Positions 1 through 9,340 are shown, numbered from the stretch's first letter. The stretch is DNA of 64,000 nucleotides from Streptomyces tauricus (GCF_014650955.1 NZ_BMVY01000023.1:1-64000), one strand, 5' to 3'. Translations and numbers: made by a program. The notes: generated by a model from the sequence alone, not told the origin.

Positions 1-2
1 CG

Positions 3-461
3 GGTGCGAGGGGAGCGGCGGGCGCGCCCGCCGCGACCGGCGACCGCCCGGCACGACGGACCCGCACGGCGGCCGGCGGCTCGGCAAGCCAAACCCCGCC
101 ACCGCCCCCGCCTCCAGCGGCGTCGCCGGAGCCACCCACTCCGGTCGAGCCACGCACTCCGACCGAGCCGAAGACGCCCGCCGAGCCGAAGGCACCTGAG
201 GCGTCCCGCGGTTCGGACGCCCCATGGCACCAGGCCCGCCCGGCTTTCGAAGAGCCGGAACAACCGGCGAGCGCACAACCGGGCAAGCCGGAGTCGGAGT
301 CGGGTCCGGGTCCGGAGTCGGGTCCGGAGCCGGGGCCGGAGCCGAAGTCCGAGGCGACCCCGGCGCCCGAGGAACCTTCGCCCAACGCTGACGCCCCCAA
401 CGTCCCCAACGCCCCCACCGACCCCGACAAACCCGAAAGCCCCACAGGAGGCGCGCAGTGA
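3..461 (+). CDS. nuoG: NADH-quinone oxidoreductase subunit G, C-terminal end only (partial)
   Basis: Frame 3 is open from the window edge to a TGA at 459-461 that overlaps the GTG of nuoH. The identity is inferred from position: in nuo operons the gene before nuoH is nuoG, the Fe-S and molybdopterin-fold subunit of the peripheral arm of complex I. What is visible is only about 150 residues of low-complexity tail, rich in Pro, Glu, Ala and Ser, with repeated E-P-K-(T/A)-P and S-G-P-(G/E)-P units. No Fe-S motif lies in this part. The tail is probably disordered; long tails of this kind occur on actinobacterial NuoG. The start and catalytic body lie left of the window. Confidence 0.75.
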   Translation, partial: GARGAAGAPAATGDRPARRTRTAAGGSASQTPPPPPPPAASPEPPTPVEPRTPTEPKTPAEPKAPEASRGSDAPWHQARPAFEEPEQPASAQPGKPESESGPGPESGPEPGPEPKSEATPAPEEPSPNADAPNVPNAPTDPDKPESPTGGAQ

Positions 462-1426
462 ACGACGCGCTCGACGTCGCCCTGCGACTCCTCGTCGTCT
501 TCGTCGTGTTCCTGACGTTCCCCCTGATCGTCGGTCAGGCCGAGCACAAGGTGATGGCCCACATGCAGGGCCGCCTCGGCCCCATGTACGCGGGCGGCTT
601 CCACGGCTGGGCCCAACTCGTCGCGGACGGCGTCAAGTTCGCCCAGAAGGAAGACGTGGTCCCGGCGGGCGCGGACCGCCGTATCTTCCAGCTCGCCCCC
701 GCCGTGGCCCTCCTGCCGTATCTCATGGTCCTCCTCGTCATCCCGATCGGCCCGGGCGAGGGCGCGGTCGGCGAGGTCGTCGACGCGGGCGTCTTCTTCG
801 TCCTCGCGGTGATGGGCGTCAGCGTCCTCGGCTCGCTCATGGCGGGCTGGGCCTCGGCCAACAAGTTCTCCCTCCTCGGCGGTCTGCGCACCGCCGCCCA
901 GCTCCTCGCGTACGAACTCCCCATGCTGCTGACCGCCGCCTCGGTCGCCATGGCGGCCGGCACGGTCTCCCTCCCCGGCATCGTCGACGCCTTCGAGTGG
1001 TGGTGGCTGCCCTGGCAGATCGTCGGCGCGATCGTCTTCTTCGTGGCGGGCCTCGCCGAACTCCAGCGCCCGCCCTTCGACATGCCGGTCGCCGACTCGG
1101 AGATCATCTTCGGCGCCTACACCGAGTACACCGGCCTGCGCTTCGCCCTGTTCCTCCTCGCCGAGTACGCCGGGATCGTCGTCCTGTGCGGCCTGACCAC
1201 CGTGCTCTTCCTGGGCGGCTGGCACGGCCCGTGGGGCGCCGACGGCCTCGGTTGGGTCTGGACCCTGCTGAAGGCGGCCGTCCTCGCCTTCGTCGTCATC
1301 TGGCTGCGCGTCACCTACCCCCGCCTGCGCGAGGACCAGCTCCAGAAACTCGCCTGGACCCTCCTCGTCCCTCTCTCCCTCGCCCAGATCGCCCTCACCG
1401 GCATCGTCAAGGTGGTGATCTCCTAA
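458..1426 (+). CDS. nuoH: NADH-quinone oxidoreductase subunit H
   Basis: Membrane subunit of complex I that lines the quinone chamber where the peripheral arm joins the membrane arm. The 322-residue product matches the usual bacterial length and has about eight hydrophobic helices. Family signatures are visible: R-L-G-P-M-Y-A-G-G around residues 39-47, A-E-L-Q-R-P-P-F-D at 200-208, and the acidic loop D-S-E-I-I-F-G-A-Y-T-E-Y at 213-224, which aligns with the quinone-site loop of the family. The GTG start overlaps the nuoG stop in GTGA and has GGAGG a few bases upstream, so translation is probably coupled. Confidence 0.97.
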   Translation: MNDALDVALRLLVVFVVFLTFPLIVGQAEHKVMAHMQGRLGPMYAGGFHGWAQLVADGVKFAQKEDVVPAGADRRIFQLAPAVALLPYLMVLLVIPIGPGEGAVGEVVDAGVFFVLAVMGVSVLGSLMAGWASANKFSLLGGLRTAAQLLAYELPMLLTAASVAMAAGTVSLPGIVDAFEWWWLPWQIVGAIVFFVAGLAELQRPPFDMPVADSEIIFGAYTEYTGLRFALFLLAEYAGIVVLCGLTTVLFLGGWHGPWGADGLGWVWTLLKAAVLAFVVIWLRVTYPRLREDQLQKLAWTLLVPLSLAQIALTGIVKVVIS

Positions 1427-1428
1427 CC

Positions 1429-2010
1429 GTGTCCCCCATTCCCGGCTCAGGTCTGGCCAAGGGCCTGGCCGTCACCCTGCGCACGATGACGAAGAAGACC
1501 GTCACCGCGCAGTACCCCGACGCCCAGCCCGAACTCCCGCCCCGCTCCCGCGGTGTCATCGGGCTCTTCGAGGAGAACTGCACGGTCTGCATGCTGTGCG
1601 CCCGTGAGTGCCCGGACTGGTGCATCTACATCGACTCCCACAAGGAGACGGTCCCGGCCGCCGCTCCCGGTGGCCGCGAGCGCAGCCGCAACGTCCTCGA
1701 CCGCTTCGCCATCGACTTCTCCCTCTGTATGTACTGCGGTATCTGCATCGAGGTCTGCCCGTTCGACGCCCTCTTCTGGTCCCCCGAGTTCGAGTACGCC
1801 GAGACCGACATCCACGAACTCACCCACGAACGCGACAAGCTCCGCGACTGGATGTGGACCGTCCCGGCCCCGCCGGCCCTCGACCCCGGCGCCGAGGAAC
1901 CCAAGGAGATCGCCGCCGCCCGCAAGACCGCCGAGAAACTGGCAGCCGCACAGGCGCAGGCCGCACCCCTGCCCGACCCCACCGACCCGCCGCAGGGAGG
2001 CGCGTCATGA
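1429..2010 (+). CDS. nuoI: NADH-quinone oxidoreductase subunit I (2[4Fe-4S] ferredoxin-like)
   Basis: Carries clusters N6a and N6b that pass electrons from the peripheral arm toward N2 and quinone. The 193-residue product has two classical binding motifs, C51-x2-C54-x2-C57-x3-C61 and C100-x2-C103-x2-C106-x3-C110, each followed by Pro. The GTG start lies two bases after the nuoH stop; nearby in-frame alternatives would cut conserved N-terminal sequence. The C-terminal 45 residues are an Ala/Pro-rich tail. The last codon overlaps the ATG of nuoJ (ATGA). Confidence 0.97.
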   Translation: MSPIPGSGLAKGLAVTLRTMTKKTVTAQYPDAQPELPPRSRGVIGLFEENCTVCMLCARECPDWCIYIDSHKETVPAAAPGGRERSRNVLDRFAIDFSLCMYCGICIEVCPFDALFWSPEFEYAETDIHELTHERDKLRDWMWTVPAPPALDPGAEEPKEIAAARKTAEKLAAAQAQAAPLPDPTDPPQGGAS

Positions 2011-2678
2011 CTCCCGCCGCGGCCACCGTCACGGCGGCACAGGCCACGACCACCACCGCCGCCGAGGCACACGGCTTCCTCTCCCCGACCGGCGTCGAGA
2101 TCGCCTTCCTCCTCGTCGGCCTGGTCACCTTCGGCGCCGCGATCGTCACGGTCACCACGAAGCAACTGGTGCACGCCGCCCTGTGGCTGGTCGTCGCCCT
2201 CGGCGGCCTCGCCGTCGAATACCTCCTCCTCACGGCCGAGTTCATCGCCTGGGTGCAGGTCCTCATCTACGTCGGTTCCGTCGTCGTCCTCCTCCTCTTC
2301 GGTCTGATGCTCACCAGGGCCCCCATCGGCCGCTCCCCGGACGCCGACTCCGCCAACCGCTGGGCCGCCCTCACCGTGGCGCTCGCCGCTGCCGCCGCCC
2401 TCGTCTGGGTGGTCGTCGACGCCTTCCGGACGACCTGGATCGACCTGGACGGCCCCGCCGCCGGCTCCACCGCGGTCACCGGCGCGAGCCTCTTCCAGAG
2501 CTGGGTGCTCCCCTTCGAGGCGCTGTCGGTCCTGCTGCTCGCCGCGCTGGTCGGCGCGATCGTCCTCTCCCGCAAGGCGAAGGAAGCGGCGAGGGGAACG
2601 GCCACCGCGAGCCCCCGGAGCGCCGCCCTCGGAAGCGCCGCCCCCCGGAGCGACAGCGACAAGGAAGGCGTCCGCTGA
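2007..2678 (+). CDS. nuoJ: NADH-quinone oxidoreductase subunit J
   Basis: Membrane-arm subunit next to NuoK and NuoH in complex I. The 223 residues contain about five hydrophobic helices between residues 30 and 195. It is longer than the roughly 165-185 residues usual in the family: the N-terminus has an Ala/Thr-rich extension of about 25 residues and the C-terminus a charged Ser/Arg tail. The ATG overlaps the nuoI stop and its own TGA overlaps the nuoK ATG, consistent with tight translational coupling. Confidence 0.95.
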   Translation: MTPAAATVTAAQATTTTAAEAHGFLSPTGVEIAFLLVGLVTFGAAIVTVTTKQLVHAALWLVVALGGLAVEYLLLTAEFIAWVQVLIYVGSVVVLLLFGLMLTRAPIGRSPDADSANRWAALTVALAAAAALVWVVVDAFRTTWIDLDGPAAGSTAVTGASLFQSWVLPFEALSVLLLAALVGAIVLSRKAKEAARGTATASPRSAALGSAAPRSDSDKEGVR

Positions 2679-3073
2679 TGCACCTCGCCTACCCGGCCGT
2701 ACTCTCCGCCCTCCTCTTCTGCACCGGCCTCTACGGCGTCCTCGCCCGCCGCAACGCGATCCTGGTCCTGATGTCCGTCGAGCTGATGCTCAACGCCGTC
2801 AACCTCAACCTCGTCGCCTTCGACGTCTGGCTCAGCAAGACCGCCCAGGACACCCTGCATTCCGGCCAGGCCCTGACCCTGTTCACCATCGCCATCGCCG
2901 CCGCCGAGATCGGTATCGGCCTCGCGATCGTCCTCGCCGTCCACCGCAACCGCGGCACCGCGGACATCGACAAGCTCCGCGACACCGCCGAGCACGGCGA
3001 TGACGACGACCCCGACGACGACTCCGATACCGCCCGGAGTGAACCGGCCGAGAAGGCTGAGGCCACCGCGTGA
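2678..3073 (+). CDS. nuoK: NADH-quinone oxidoreductase subunit K
   Basis: Small antiporter-like (MrpC type) proton-path subunit of complex I. Three hydrophobic helices are clear. The membrane Glu residues needed for proton transfer in the family are present, E35 in S-V-E-L-M-L-N and E77 in A-A-A-E-I-G. The product is 131 residues against about 100 for most homologues; the excess is a strongly acidic tail with consecutive Asp residues (about residues 107-131). The ATG overlaps the nuoJ stop (TGATG) and the stop overlaps the GTG of nuoL. Confidence 0.96.
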   Translation: MHLAYPAVLSALLFCTGLYGVLARRNAILVLMSVELMLNAVNLNLVAFDVWLSKTAQDTLHSGQALTLFTIAIAAAEIGIGLAIVLAVHRNRGTADIDKLRDTAEHGDDDDPDDDSDTARSEPAEKAEATA

Positions 3074-5064
3074 CCACGACCACCCTCGCCGTCCTCGTCC
3101 CCCTCCTCCCGTTCCTGGGCGCCGTGGCCGGCCTGCTCCTGGGCCGCACCGCACCCGGCTTCGCACGTCCGCTCGCCGTCCTGCCCTCCGTCGCCGCCCT
3201 CGCACTCGCCGCGGTCGTCGCCGTACGCCAGGGCGGCGGCCAGGCCGTGGACGCGGCGACCGAACTCACCCCCACCGGTTCGGTCCCCGTCGAACTAGCC
3301 CTGCACATCAACGGCTTCGCCGCCCTCGTCGCGATCCTCGTCGGCCTGGTCGCGACCTGCGTGCAGATCTACTCGACGGGCTACCTGCGCCACGACCCGC
3401 GCTACACCTCGTACGCCGCTCTCGTCTCCCTCTTCACCTCCGCCATGCTGCTCGTCGTCTACTCCGGCGACCTGATGGTGCTGCTGGTCGGCTGGGAGAT
3501 CATGGGCATCTGCTCGTACTTCCTCGTGGGCCACTACTGGGAGACCCCGGAGGCACGCGCCGCCTCCATCAAGGCCTTCCTCGTCACCAAGCTCGGCGAC
3601 GTCCCCTTCCTGATCGGCCTGTTCGCGCTCGCCGCCGACACCGGTTCGTTCCGCATCACGAAGATCCTCGGCAACGTCGCGAGCGGCGGACTCGACCACC
3701 CGACCCTGATCGCCCTGCTGCTCCTCGCCGGTGTGGCGGGCAAGTCGGCGCAGTTCCCGCTCCACACCTGGCTCCCCGACGCGATGGCGGGCCCCACGCC
3801 CGTCTCCGCGCTGATCCACGCCGCGACGATGGTCGCCGCCGGTGTCTACTTCATCGCCCGGCTCCTCCCGGTCTTCGCCGCCTCCGCGGCCGCACTGGTC
3901 GTCCTCGCCGTGATGGCCGCCGTGACGATGGCCGGCTCGGCCCTCGCCGCGCTCGCCCAGGACGACATCAAGCGGGTCCTCGCCTACTCGACGATCGGCC
4001 AGCTCGGTTACATGACCGGCGCCCTCGCCGTCGGCGACCGCGGTGCCGCCGTCTTCCACCTCCTCGCTCACGGCGCCTTCAAGGCGCTCCTGTTCCTCGC
4101 GGCCGGCGTGATCATCCACGCCGCCGGCACCAACTCCCTGGCCGCCATGTCCCGGATGAAGGACCTGCGCGCCCGGGTCCCCGACGCCTACTGGACGATG
4201 ACCGTGGCGCTCCTCGCGCTCGCCGCGATCCCGCCCTTCAGCGGCTTCTTCTCCAAGGAGTCCGTCCTCGGAGCCGCCGAGCACGCCGCCGTCGGCCACG
4301 CCGAGAGCGTCCCCGGAGCCGCCGGCTGGATCGTCCTCGTCTCCGGCCTGGTGACGGCCCTGCTCACCGCCGCCTACGCGATGCGCCTGTGGCTGCTCGC
4401 CTTCCACGGCCACGGCACCGAGGCCCCCGACCACGGCAAGCAGCCCGTCGCCATGAACTCCGTGCTGTGGCTGCTCGCCCTCCCGTCACTCGCCTTCGGA
4501 CTCGCCACCGGGCTGCTGCCCGACTGGTTCGACGGCCGGGACCTGACCCCGACCCTCACCACCGCCGTCCTCGGTACGGGCGTCGCCCTGGTCGGCGGCA
4601 TCGTCACGTACGGCGCGTGGCGGCACACCACCGCCATGGTCGGCCGGGTCCCGCTGGGCGCGGTCGCCGCCCACCCGGACGCCGACGGCGGCCTGGTCGA
4701 GGCCGAGGCCATCGCCAGCCACGAACCCGCTTACGGGAACGTGGCCTCCGCGCCCGACCCGGCGGATCCGGGACGCCTGCTGCTCGGCCCGCTGCACCGC
4801 CACGCGGCCGTCGGCTTCCACCTCGACGCCGTGTACGCGGCGCTGTTCGTCCGCCCGGTCCAGGCCGCGGCCACGCTCGTCCGGTTCCTCGACCGCGAGG
4901 TCGTCGACACCTACGTACGCGGCGCGGGCACCGCGCCCCGCTGGCTCGGCACCGCCGTCCGGCGCGCCCAGACCGGCAATCTGCAGACCTATGTGAGCGC
5001 GCTGCTCGCCGGCACCGTCGTCCTGGTGGTCGCCGTCCTCCTCGTCGCCACCGCGGGAGCGTGA
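3070..5064 (+). CDS. nuoL: NADH-quinone oxidoreductase subunit L
   Basis: Distal Mrp-antiporter-like proton-pumping subunit of complex I. The 664 residues have the many hydrophobic helices expected plus a C-terminal extension (about residues 540-664) that should form the lateral helix running along the membrane arm. Family-critical residues are visible: E143 in V-G-W-E-I-M-G and K225 in A-G-K-S-A-Q-F-P-L-H, followed by the H-T-W-L-P-D-A motif. The GTG start overlaps the nuoK stop. Confidence 0.97.
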   Translation: MTTTTLAVLVPLLPFLGAVAGLLLGRTAPGFARPLAVLPSVAALALAAVVAVRQGGGQAVDAATELTPTGSVPVELALHINGFAALVAILVGLVATCVQIYSTGYLRHDPRYTSYAALVSLFTSAMLLVVYSGDLMVLLVGWEIMGICSYFLVGHYWETPEARAASIKAFLVTKLGDVPFLIGLFALAADTGSFRITKILGNVASGGLDHPTLIALLLLAGVAGKSAQFPLHTWLPDAMAGPTPVSALIHAATMVAAGVYFIARLLPVFAASAAALVVLAVMAAVTMAGSALAALAQDDIKRVLAYSTIGQLGYMTGALAVGDRGAAVFHLLAHGAFKALLFLAAGVIIHAAGTNSLAAMSRMKDLRARVPDAYWTMTVALLALAAIPPFSGFFSKESVLGAAEHAAVGHAESVPGAAGWIVLVSGLVTALLTAAYAMRLWLLAFHGHGTEAPDHGKQPVAMNSVLWLLALPSLAFGLATGLLPDWFDGRDLTPTLTTAVLGTGVALVGGIVTYGAWRHTTAMVGRVPLGAVAAHPDADGGLVEAEAIASHEPAYGNVASAPDPADPGRLLLGPLHRHAAVGFHLDAVYAALFVRPVQAAATLVRFLDREVVDTYVRGAGTAPRWLGTAVRRAQTGNLQTYVSALLAGTVVLVVAVLLVATAGA

Positions 5065-5070
5065 GCAGGC

Positions 5071-6669
5071 GTGATCGATATCAGCGAGTCCGTGATGCAG
5101 TTCCTTCTGGCGTTCATCGTCGTCGCCCCGCTCATCGGGGCCGTCGCGGCTCTCCTGCCGGCGCCGCCCGGGCTGAAGGGGAAGTCGCCCGAGCAGGCCG
5201 TACTGCGGCACGGCACGACCGTCACCGGTGCCGTACTCATCGCCGCGATCGTCCTCACGCTCGGCTTCGACCACGACACTCCGGTCAAGGCACAGCAGAT
5301 GCAGGCCACGACGGACATCAGTTGGATCCCCGCACTCGACGTGCGGATCCACCTCGGCGTCGACGGCATCTCCCTCCCCCTCCTCGTGCTGACCGCGCTG
5401 CTGACCTTCCTGTGCGCGCTGTACTCCTACTTCAAAATGCCGTCGGGCCCGTCCCCGAAGGCATTCGTGGCGCTCGTGCTCGTGCTGGAGTCCGGCACCC
5501 TCGCGACCTTCGCCGTCCTCGACCTGCTGCTGTTCTTCCTGGCCTTCGAGATGGTGCTCATCCCGATGTACTTCCTCATCGCCCGCTGGGGCGGTGAGCA
5601 ACGAACCCAGGCGGCCTGGAAGTTCATCCTCTACACCCTGCTCGGGTCCGTCGTCATGCTGCTGGGCCTGCTAGTGATCGGAATCAAGGCGGGCACTTTC
5701 GACATGGTGGCACTCGCCACTGACAATCACCCCGCGCTGACCACATCGGTGCAGGTCATCGCCGTTCTGGCGATCGGGATCGGGCTCGCGGTCAAGACGC
5801 CGATGTGGCCGCTCCACAGTTGGCTGCCGGACGCGCACACCGCCGCCCCGACCGTCGGCTCGGTCCTGCTGGCCGGAGTCCTGCTGAAGATGGGAACGTA
5901 CGGGTTCGTCCGGATCCTGCTGCCCGTCACCCCGGACGGCATGAGCACCTTCGCCCCGTATCTCGCGGCCTTCGCGGTCGTCGGGATCATCTACGGTTCG
6001 CTGGCCTGCCTGGCGCTCGCCAAGCAGGGCGCGAAGGGCGACCTCAAACGCCTCATCGCGTACTCCTCGGTCGGCCACATGGGCTTCGTGCTTCTCGGCA
6101 TCGCGTCGATGACCCCGACCGGCGTGAACGGCGCGCTCTTCGCCAACATCGCCCACGGCCTCATCACCGGCCTCCTCTTCTTCCTCGTCGGCGCGCTCAA
6201 GGACCGCACGGGCACGACCGACCTCGACACCCTGGCCAAGACGACCGGGGCCGCGCTGTACGGCAGGGCGCCGCGCCTCGGCGGTCTGCTCGCCTTCGCC
6301 GCCGTCGCCTCGCTCGGACTGCCGGGCCTCGCCGGGTTCTGGGGCGAGATGCTCGCGCTGTTCGGCGCGTTCGACCCCGCCGACGGTCTCAGCCGGCCCG
6401 CGTTCCTGACGTTCATGGCGATCGCCGCGTTCGGCACCCTGCTCACGGCCGCGTACATGCTCGTCGTGGTCCGCCGCGTCTGCATGGGCGAGACCTCACA
6501 GCACTCGCCGCAGCAGGAGAGCCCGGAGCTCGCCGACGTCCGGACGTACGAGTTCGCCGCCTGGACCCCGCTCGTCGTCCTCACCGTCGTCGCCGGGCTC
6601 TGGCCCAAGGCACTTCTCGGCCTGACCGACCCGGCCGTGCAGCAGCTCCTCTCAGGAGGCACCCGATGA
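5071..6669 (+). CDS. nuoM: NADH-quinone oxidoreductase subunit M
   Basis: Second Mrp-antiporter-like proton-pumping subunit of complex I, 532 residues, about 14 hydrophobic helices. Hallmarks are E160 in A-F-E-M-V-L-I-P-M-Y and K242 in V-K-T-P-M-W-P-L-H, followed by W-L-P-D-A-H-T-A-A-P. The GTG start lies six bases after the nuoL stop with GGGAGCGTGAGCAG upstream supplying a modest ribosome site. The stop overlaps the ATG of nuoN. Confidence 0.97.
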   Translation: MIDISESVMQFLLAFIVVAPLIGAVAALLPAPPGLKGKSPEQAVLRHGTTVTGAVLIAAIVLTLGFDHDTPVKAQQMQATTDISWIPALDVRIHLGVDGISLPLLVLTALLTFLCALYSYFKMPSGPSPKAFVALVLVLESGTLATFAVLDLLLFFLAFEMVLIPMYFLIARWGGEQRTQAAWKFILYTLLGSVVMLLGLLVIGIKAGTFDMVALATDNHPALTTSVQVIAVLAIGIGLAVKTPMWPLHSWLPDAHTAAPTVGSVLLAGVLLKMGTYGFVRILLPVTPDGMSTFAPYLAAFAVVGIIYGSLACLALAKQGAKGDLKRLIAYSSVGHMGFVLLGIASMTPTGVNGALFANIAHGLITGLLFFLVGALKDRTGTTDLDTLAKTTGAALYGRAPRLGGLLAFAAVASLGLPGLAGFWGEMLALFGAFDPADGLSRPAFLTFMAIAAFGTLLTAAYMLVVVRRVCMGETSQHSPQQESPELADVRTYEFAAWTPLVVLTVVAGLWPKALLGLTDPAVQQLLSGGTR

Positions 6670-8237
6670 GCCCCCAGGCCCAGGACCAGGCCCAGTCGCT
6701 GGTCCAGTCCGTCGACTGGCTCGCGATCGCGCCGCCCACCATCGCGGCGGTCGTCGCACTCGCGGTGCTCGTGGCCGACTTCTTCGTGGACGGCAGGAAG
6801 AAGGCCCTGCTCGGCTGGGTCTCCGTCGCGGGCCTCGCCCTCGCCGCGCTCGCCCTGCTGCCCCTCCTGGACGGCGACCGCTCCACGTTCTGCCTGACGG
6901 GCGACGCGGACGTGTGCAGCTACACGGCGGACCGGTTCACGCTGGTCATCCAGTTCCTCGTCCTCGGCGGCGCGCTCCTCGCGGCACTCCTGTCGATGAC
7001 CACCCTGAAGGACGCGAACAAGGAGGCGGGCAAGGACGCGGACACGAACGCGGGCAAGGACGCCGACAGGGCGCTTCCCGAGGGGGAGTTCTGGTTCCTG
7101 CTGCTCTCCTCGGCCGCCGGCGCCGCCCTGCTGCCCGCCTCGCGCGATCTCGCCACCCTGATCGTCGCCCTGGAGGTCGCCTCCCTGCCCGCCTTCGCCC
7201 TCGTCGGCATCAAGCACGGCGACCGCAAGTCGTCCGAAGCGGCCCTGAAGTTCTTCCTGTCCTCGGTCACCGCGACCGCCGTGAGTCTCATGGGCGTCAG
7301 CTTCGTCTACGCGTCGACAGGCACCCTGTACCTCACGGAGATCGCCACCAGGATCGAGGACGTCGATCCCCAACTGCACACGCTCGCCCAGGCGGGCGTC
7401 GTCCTCACCCTCGTCGGCTTCGCCTTCAAGACGGCCGCCGTGCCCTTCCACTTCTGGGTACCCGACACCTACGTAGGAGCCCCACTCCCGGTCGCCGCCT
7501 ACCTGTCGGTCGTCGGCAAGGCGGTCGGCTTCTCCGGCCTCATCCTCGTCACCGTGATCGCCCTTCCGTCGTACGGGGACGTCTGGGGCCCGGCCCTCGC
7601 CGCCCTCGCCGCCCTCACCATGACGATCGGCAACGTCGGCGCCCTGCGGCAGCGGGCCACGCGCGCGTACAGCGCGGTACGGCTCCTCGCCTGGTCCTCC
7701 GTGGGACAGGCCGGCTACCTCCTGGTGCCGATCGCCGCCGCCGCGTACTCCGAGGACGCCCAGAAGGCCATCGGCTCCACCGTCGCGTACGCCCTCATGT
7801 ACGCCGCGGTGAACCTCGGAGCCTTCGCGGTGGCCGCCCTGGTGGCCCGTACGAAACCGCTGAACCGGCTCAGCGACTACCGGGGCCTGTACGCCTCCCG
7901 TCCCCTCGCCGCGCTCGTCCTCGGCTTCTTCCTGCTCTGCCTGGCCGGTCTGCCGCCGGGCATCATCGGTCTCTTCGCGAAGGTCACCGTCTTCTCGGCG
8001 GCCGTCGAGGCGGGCCTCGGCTGGCTCGCCGTGGTCATGGCCGTCAACGTGGTGATCGCGCTCTTCTACTACCTGCAGTGGACGGCCCTGCTGTTCCGCG
8101 CCCCCGAGGGCGAACCGGAGTCCCACCGCGTCCCGGCCCCCCTGACCGTGGCGATCGCCCTGACCGCCGTCCTGGGCGTCGCGCTCTCCGGGGCGCCTCA
8201 GCTCATCCTGCGCTTCTCGAACACCGGTCTTTTCTGA
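6666..8237 (+). CDS. nuoN: NADH-quinone oxidoreductase subunit N
   Basis: Third Mrp-antiporter-like proton-pumping subunit of complex I and last gene of the nuo operon, 523 residues. E170 in A-L-E-V-A-S-L-P and K255 in F-K-T-A-A-V-P-F-H-F-W are the expected proton-path residues, followed by V-P-D-T-Y-x-G-A-P. An unusual hydrophilic linker lies at about residues 115-143 between two helices, with three near-repeats of K-D-A. Starts at ATGA overlapping the nuoM stop (GGAGG six bases upstream). A strong hairpin follows 18 bases after the stop. Confidence 0.96.
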   Translation: MSPQAQDQAQSLVQSVDWLAIAPPTIAAVVALAVLVADFFVDGRKKALLGWVSVAGLALAALALLPLLDGDRSTFCLTGDADVCSYTADRFTLVIQFLVLGGALLAALLSMTTLKDANKEAGKDADTNAGKDADRALPEGEFWFLLLSSAAGAALLPASRDLATLIVALEVASLPAFALVGIKHGDRKSSEAALKFFLSSVTATAVSLMGVSFVYASTGTLYLTEIATRIEDVDPQLHTLAQAGVVLTLVGFAFKTAAVPFHFWVPDTYVGAPLPVAAYLSVVGKAVGFSGLILVTVIALPSYGDVWGPALAALAALTMTIGNVGALRQRATRAYSAVRLLAWSSVGQAGYLLVPIAAAAYSEDAQKAIGSTVAYALMYAAVNLGAFAVAALVARTKPLNRLSDYRGLYASRPLAALVLGFFLLCLAGLPPGIIGLFAKVTVFSAAVEAGLGWLAVVMAVNVVIALFYYLQWTALLFRAPEGEPESHRVPAPLTVAIALTAVLGVALSGAPQLILRFSNTGLF

Positions 8238-8255
8238 CGCCGCTCCCGCGCCCTT

Positions 8256-8295
8256 CACGCGCGTGTGCGGATCGGCGGCCCCGCACACGCGCGTG
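8256..8295 (+). terminator. Terminator-like hairpin after nuoN
   Basis: Perfect 15-bp arms (8256-8270 and 8281-8295) around a 10-base loop, beginning 19 bases after the nuoN stop. No T tract follows, which is common for Streptomyces terminators. The arms contain CACGCGCGTG, which recurs downstream of the lipoprotein gene near 17000. Confidence 0.75.
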
Positions 8296-8476
8296 CCTGC
8301 CGCCGTCACATCACCCGGACAGCCGACGCGCGCGCCCGTGCGCACAAGGGAACTAGTGCTCCCCGCCTGGCGTTGACCAGTGAGGGAGGGTCCACTGGAC
8401 CGTGGAGTCACGGAACCAGTGACGTCAGAGATCGACAAGCAAGGGTTCCCCTGCCGCACCATTTGGAGGGCGTACC

Positions 8477-9340
8477 GTGCACCGCCGGCACAACGGGCTC
8501 AGGACCGCCGTACTCCTCGGGGGACTGTCCGCACTCATCATCGTCATCGGCAGTTTCTTCGGACGTATGGGCCTCGTCGTCGCACTGGTCATCGCGATCG
8601 GCACGAACGCGTACGCGTACTGGAACAGCGACAAACTGGCTCTACGCGCGATGCGCGCGCGCCCGGTGAGCGAGTTCGAGGCCCCGGCGCTCTACAAGAT
8701 GGTCCGCGAGCTCTCCACCCAGGCCCGCCAGCCCATGCCCCGCCTCTACATCTCCCCGACGGAAGCACCGAACGCGTTCGCCACGGGCCGCAACCCGCGC
8801 AACGCGGCGGTGTGCTGCACCGAGGGCATCCTGCGCATCCTGAACGAGCGGGAGCTGCGCGGCGTCATCGGCCACGAACTGAGCCACGTCTACAACCGCG
8901 ACATCCTCATCTCGTCCGTCGCGGGCGCCCTGGCCTCCGTCATCATGTTCCTGGTCAACTTCGCCTGGCTGATCCCGATCGGCCGCTCCAACGACGACGA
9001 CGGCCCCGGCCTCCTCGGCATGCTGATGATCATGATCCTCGGCCCGCTCGCCGCGTCGGTCATCCAGCTCGCCATCAGCCGCTCCAGGGAGTACGAGGCG
9101 GATGCGTCCGGCGCGCAGCTCACCGGCGATCCGCTGGCCCTCGCGAGCGCCCTGCGCAAGCTGGAGGCGGGCACGAAACAACTGCCACTGCCTCCGGAGC
9201 CGCGCATCGAGACCGCGAGCCACATGATGATCGCCAACCCCTTCCGCCCGGGCCAGGGACTCTCCAAGATGTTCTCAACGCACCCGCCCATGGCGGAGCG
9301 CATCGCCCGGCTCGAACAGATGGCAGGTCGCCACCAGTGA
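8477..9340 (+). CDS. htpX: HtpX-type M48 membrane zinc metalloprotease
   Basis: Predicted membrane-bound quality-control protease that degrades misfolded membrane proteins. The 287 residues show two N-terminal helices (about 11-28 and 32-48), the zinc motif H133-E-L-S-H137, further hydrophobic segments around 147-190, and the third-ligand region R-E205-Y-E-A-D. The length matches the family. GTG start preceded by TTGGAGGGCG. The 239-base gap before it holds the nuo terminator and presumably this gene's promoter; I see no confident -35/-10 pair. Followed by a YccF protein in a GTGA overlap. Confidence 0.95.
   Translation: MHRRHNGLRTAVLLGGLSALIIVIGSFFGRMGLVVALVIAIGTNAYAYWNSDKLALRAMRARPVSEFEAPALYKMVRELSTQARQPMPRLYISPTEAPNAFATGRNPRNAAVCCTEGILRILNERELRGVIGHELSHVYNRDILISSVAGALASVIMFLVNFAWLIPIGRSNDDDGPGLLGMLMIMILGPLAASVIQLAISRSREYEADASGAQLTGDPLALASALRKLEAGTKQLPLPPEPRIETASHMMIANPFRPGQGLSKMFSTHPPMAERIARLEQMAGRHQ

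Noticed and set aside
4..2010. A 668-residue reading frame across nuoG-nuoH-nuoI
   Set aside because: Only its last part (from 1429) is nuoI. The earlier Arg/Pro-rich part is out of frame with nuoG and nuoH.
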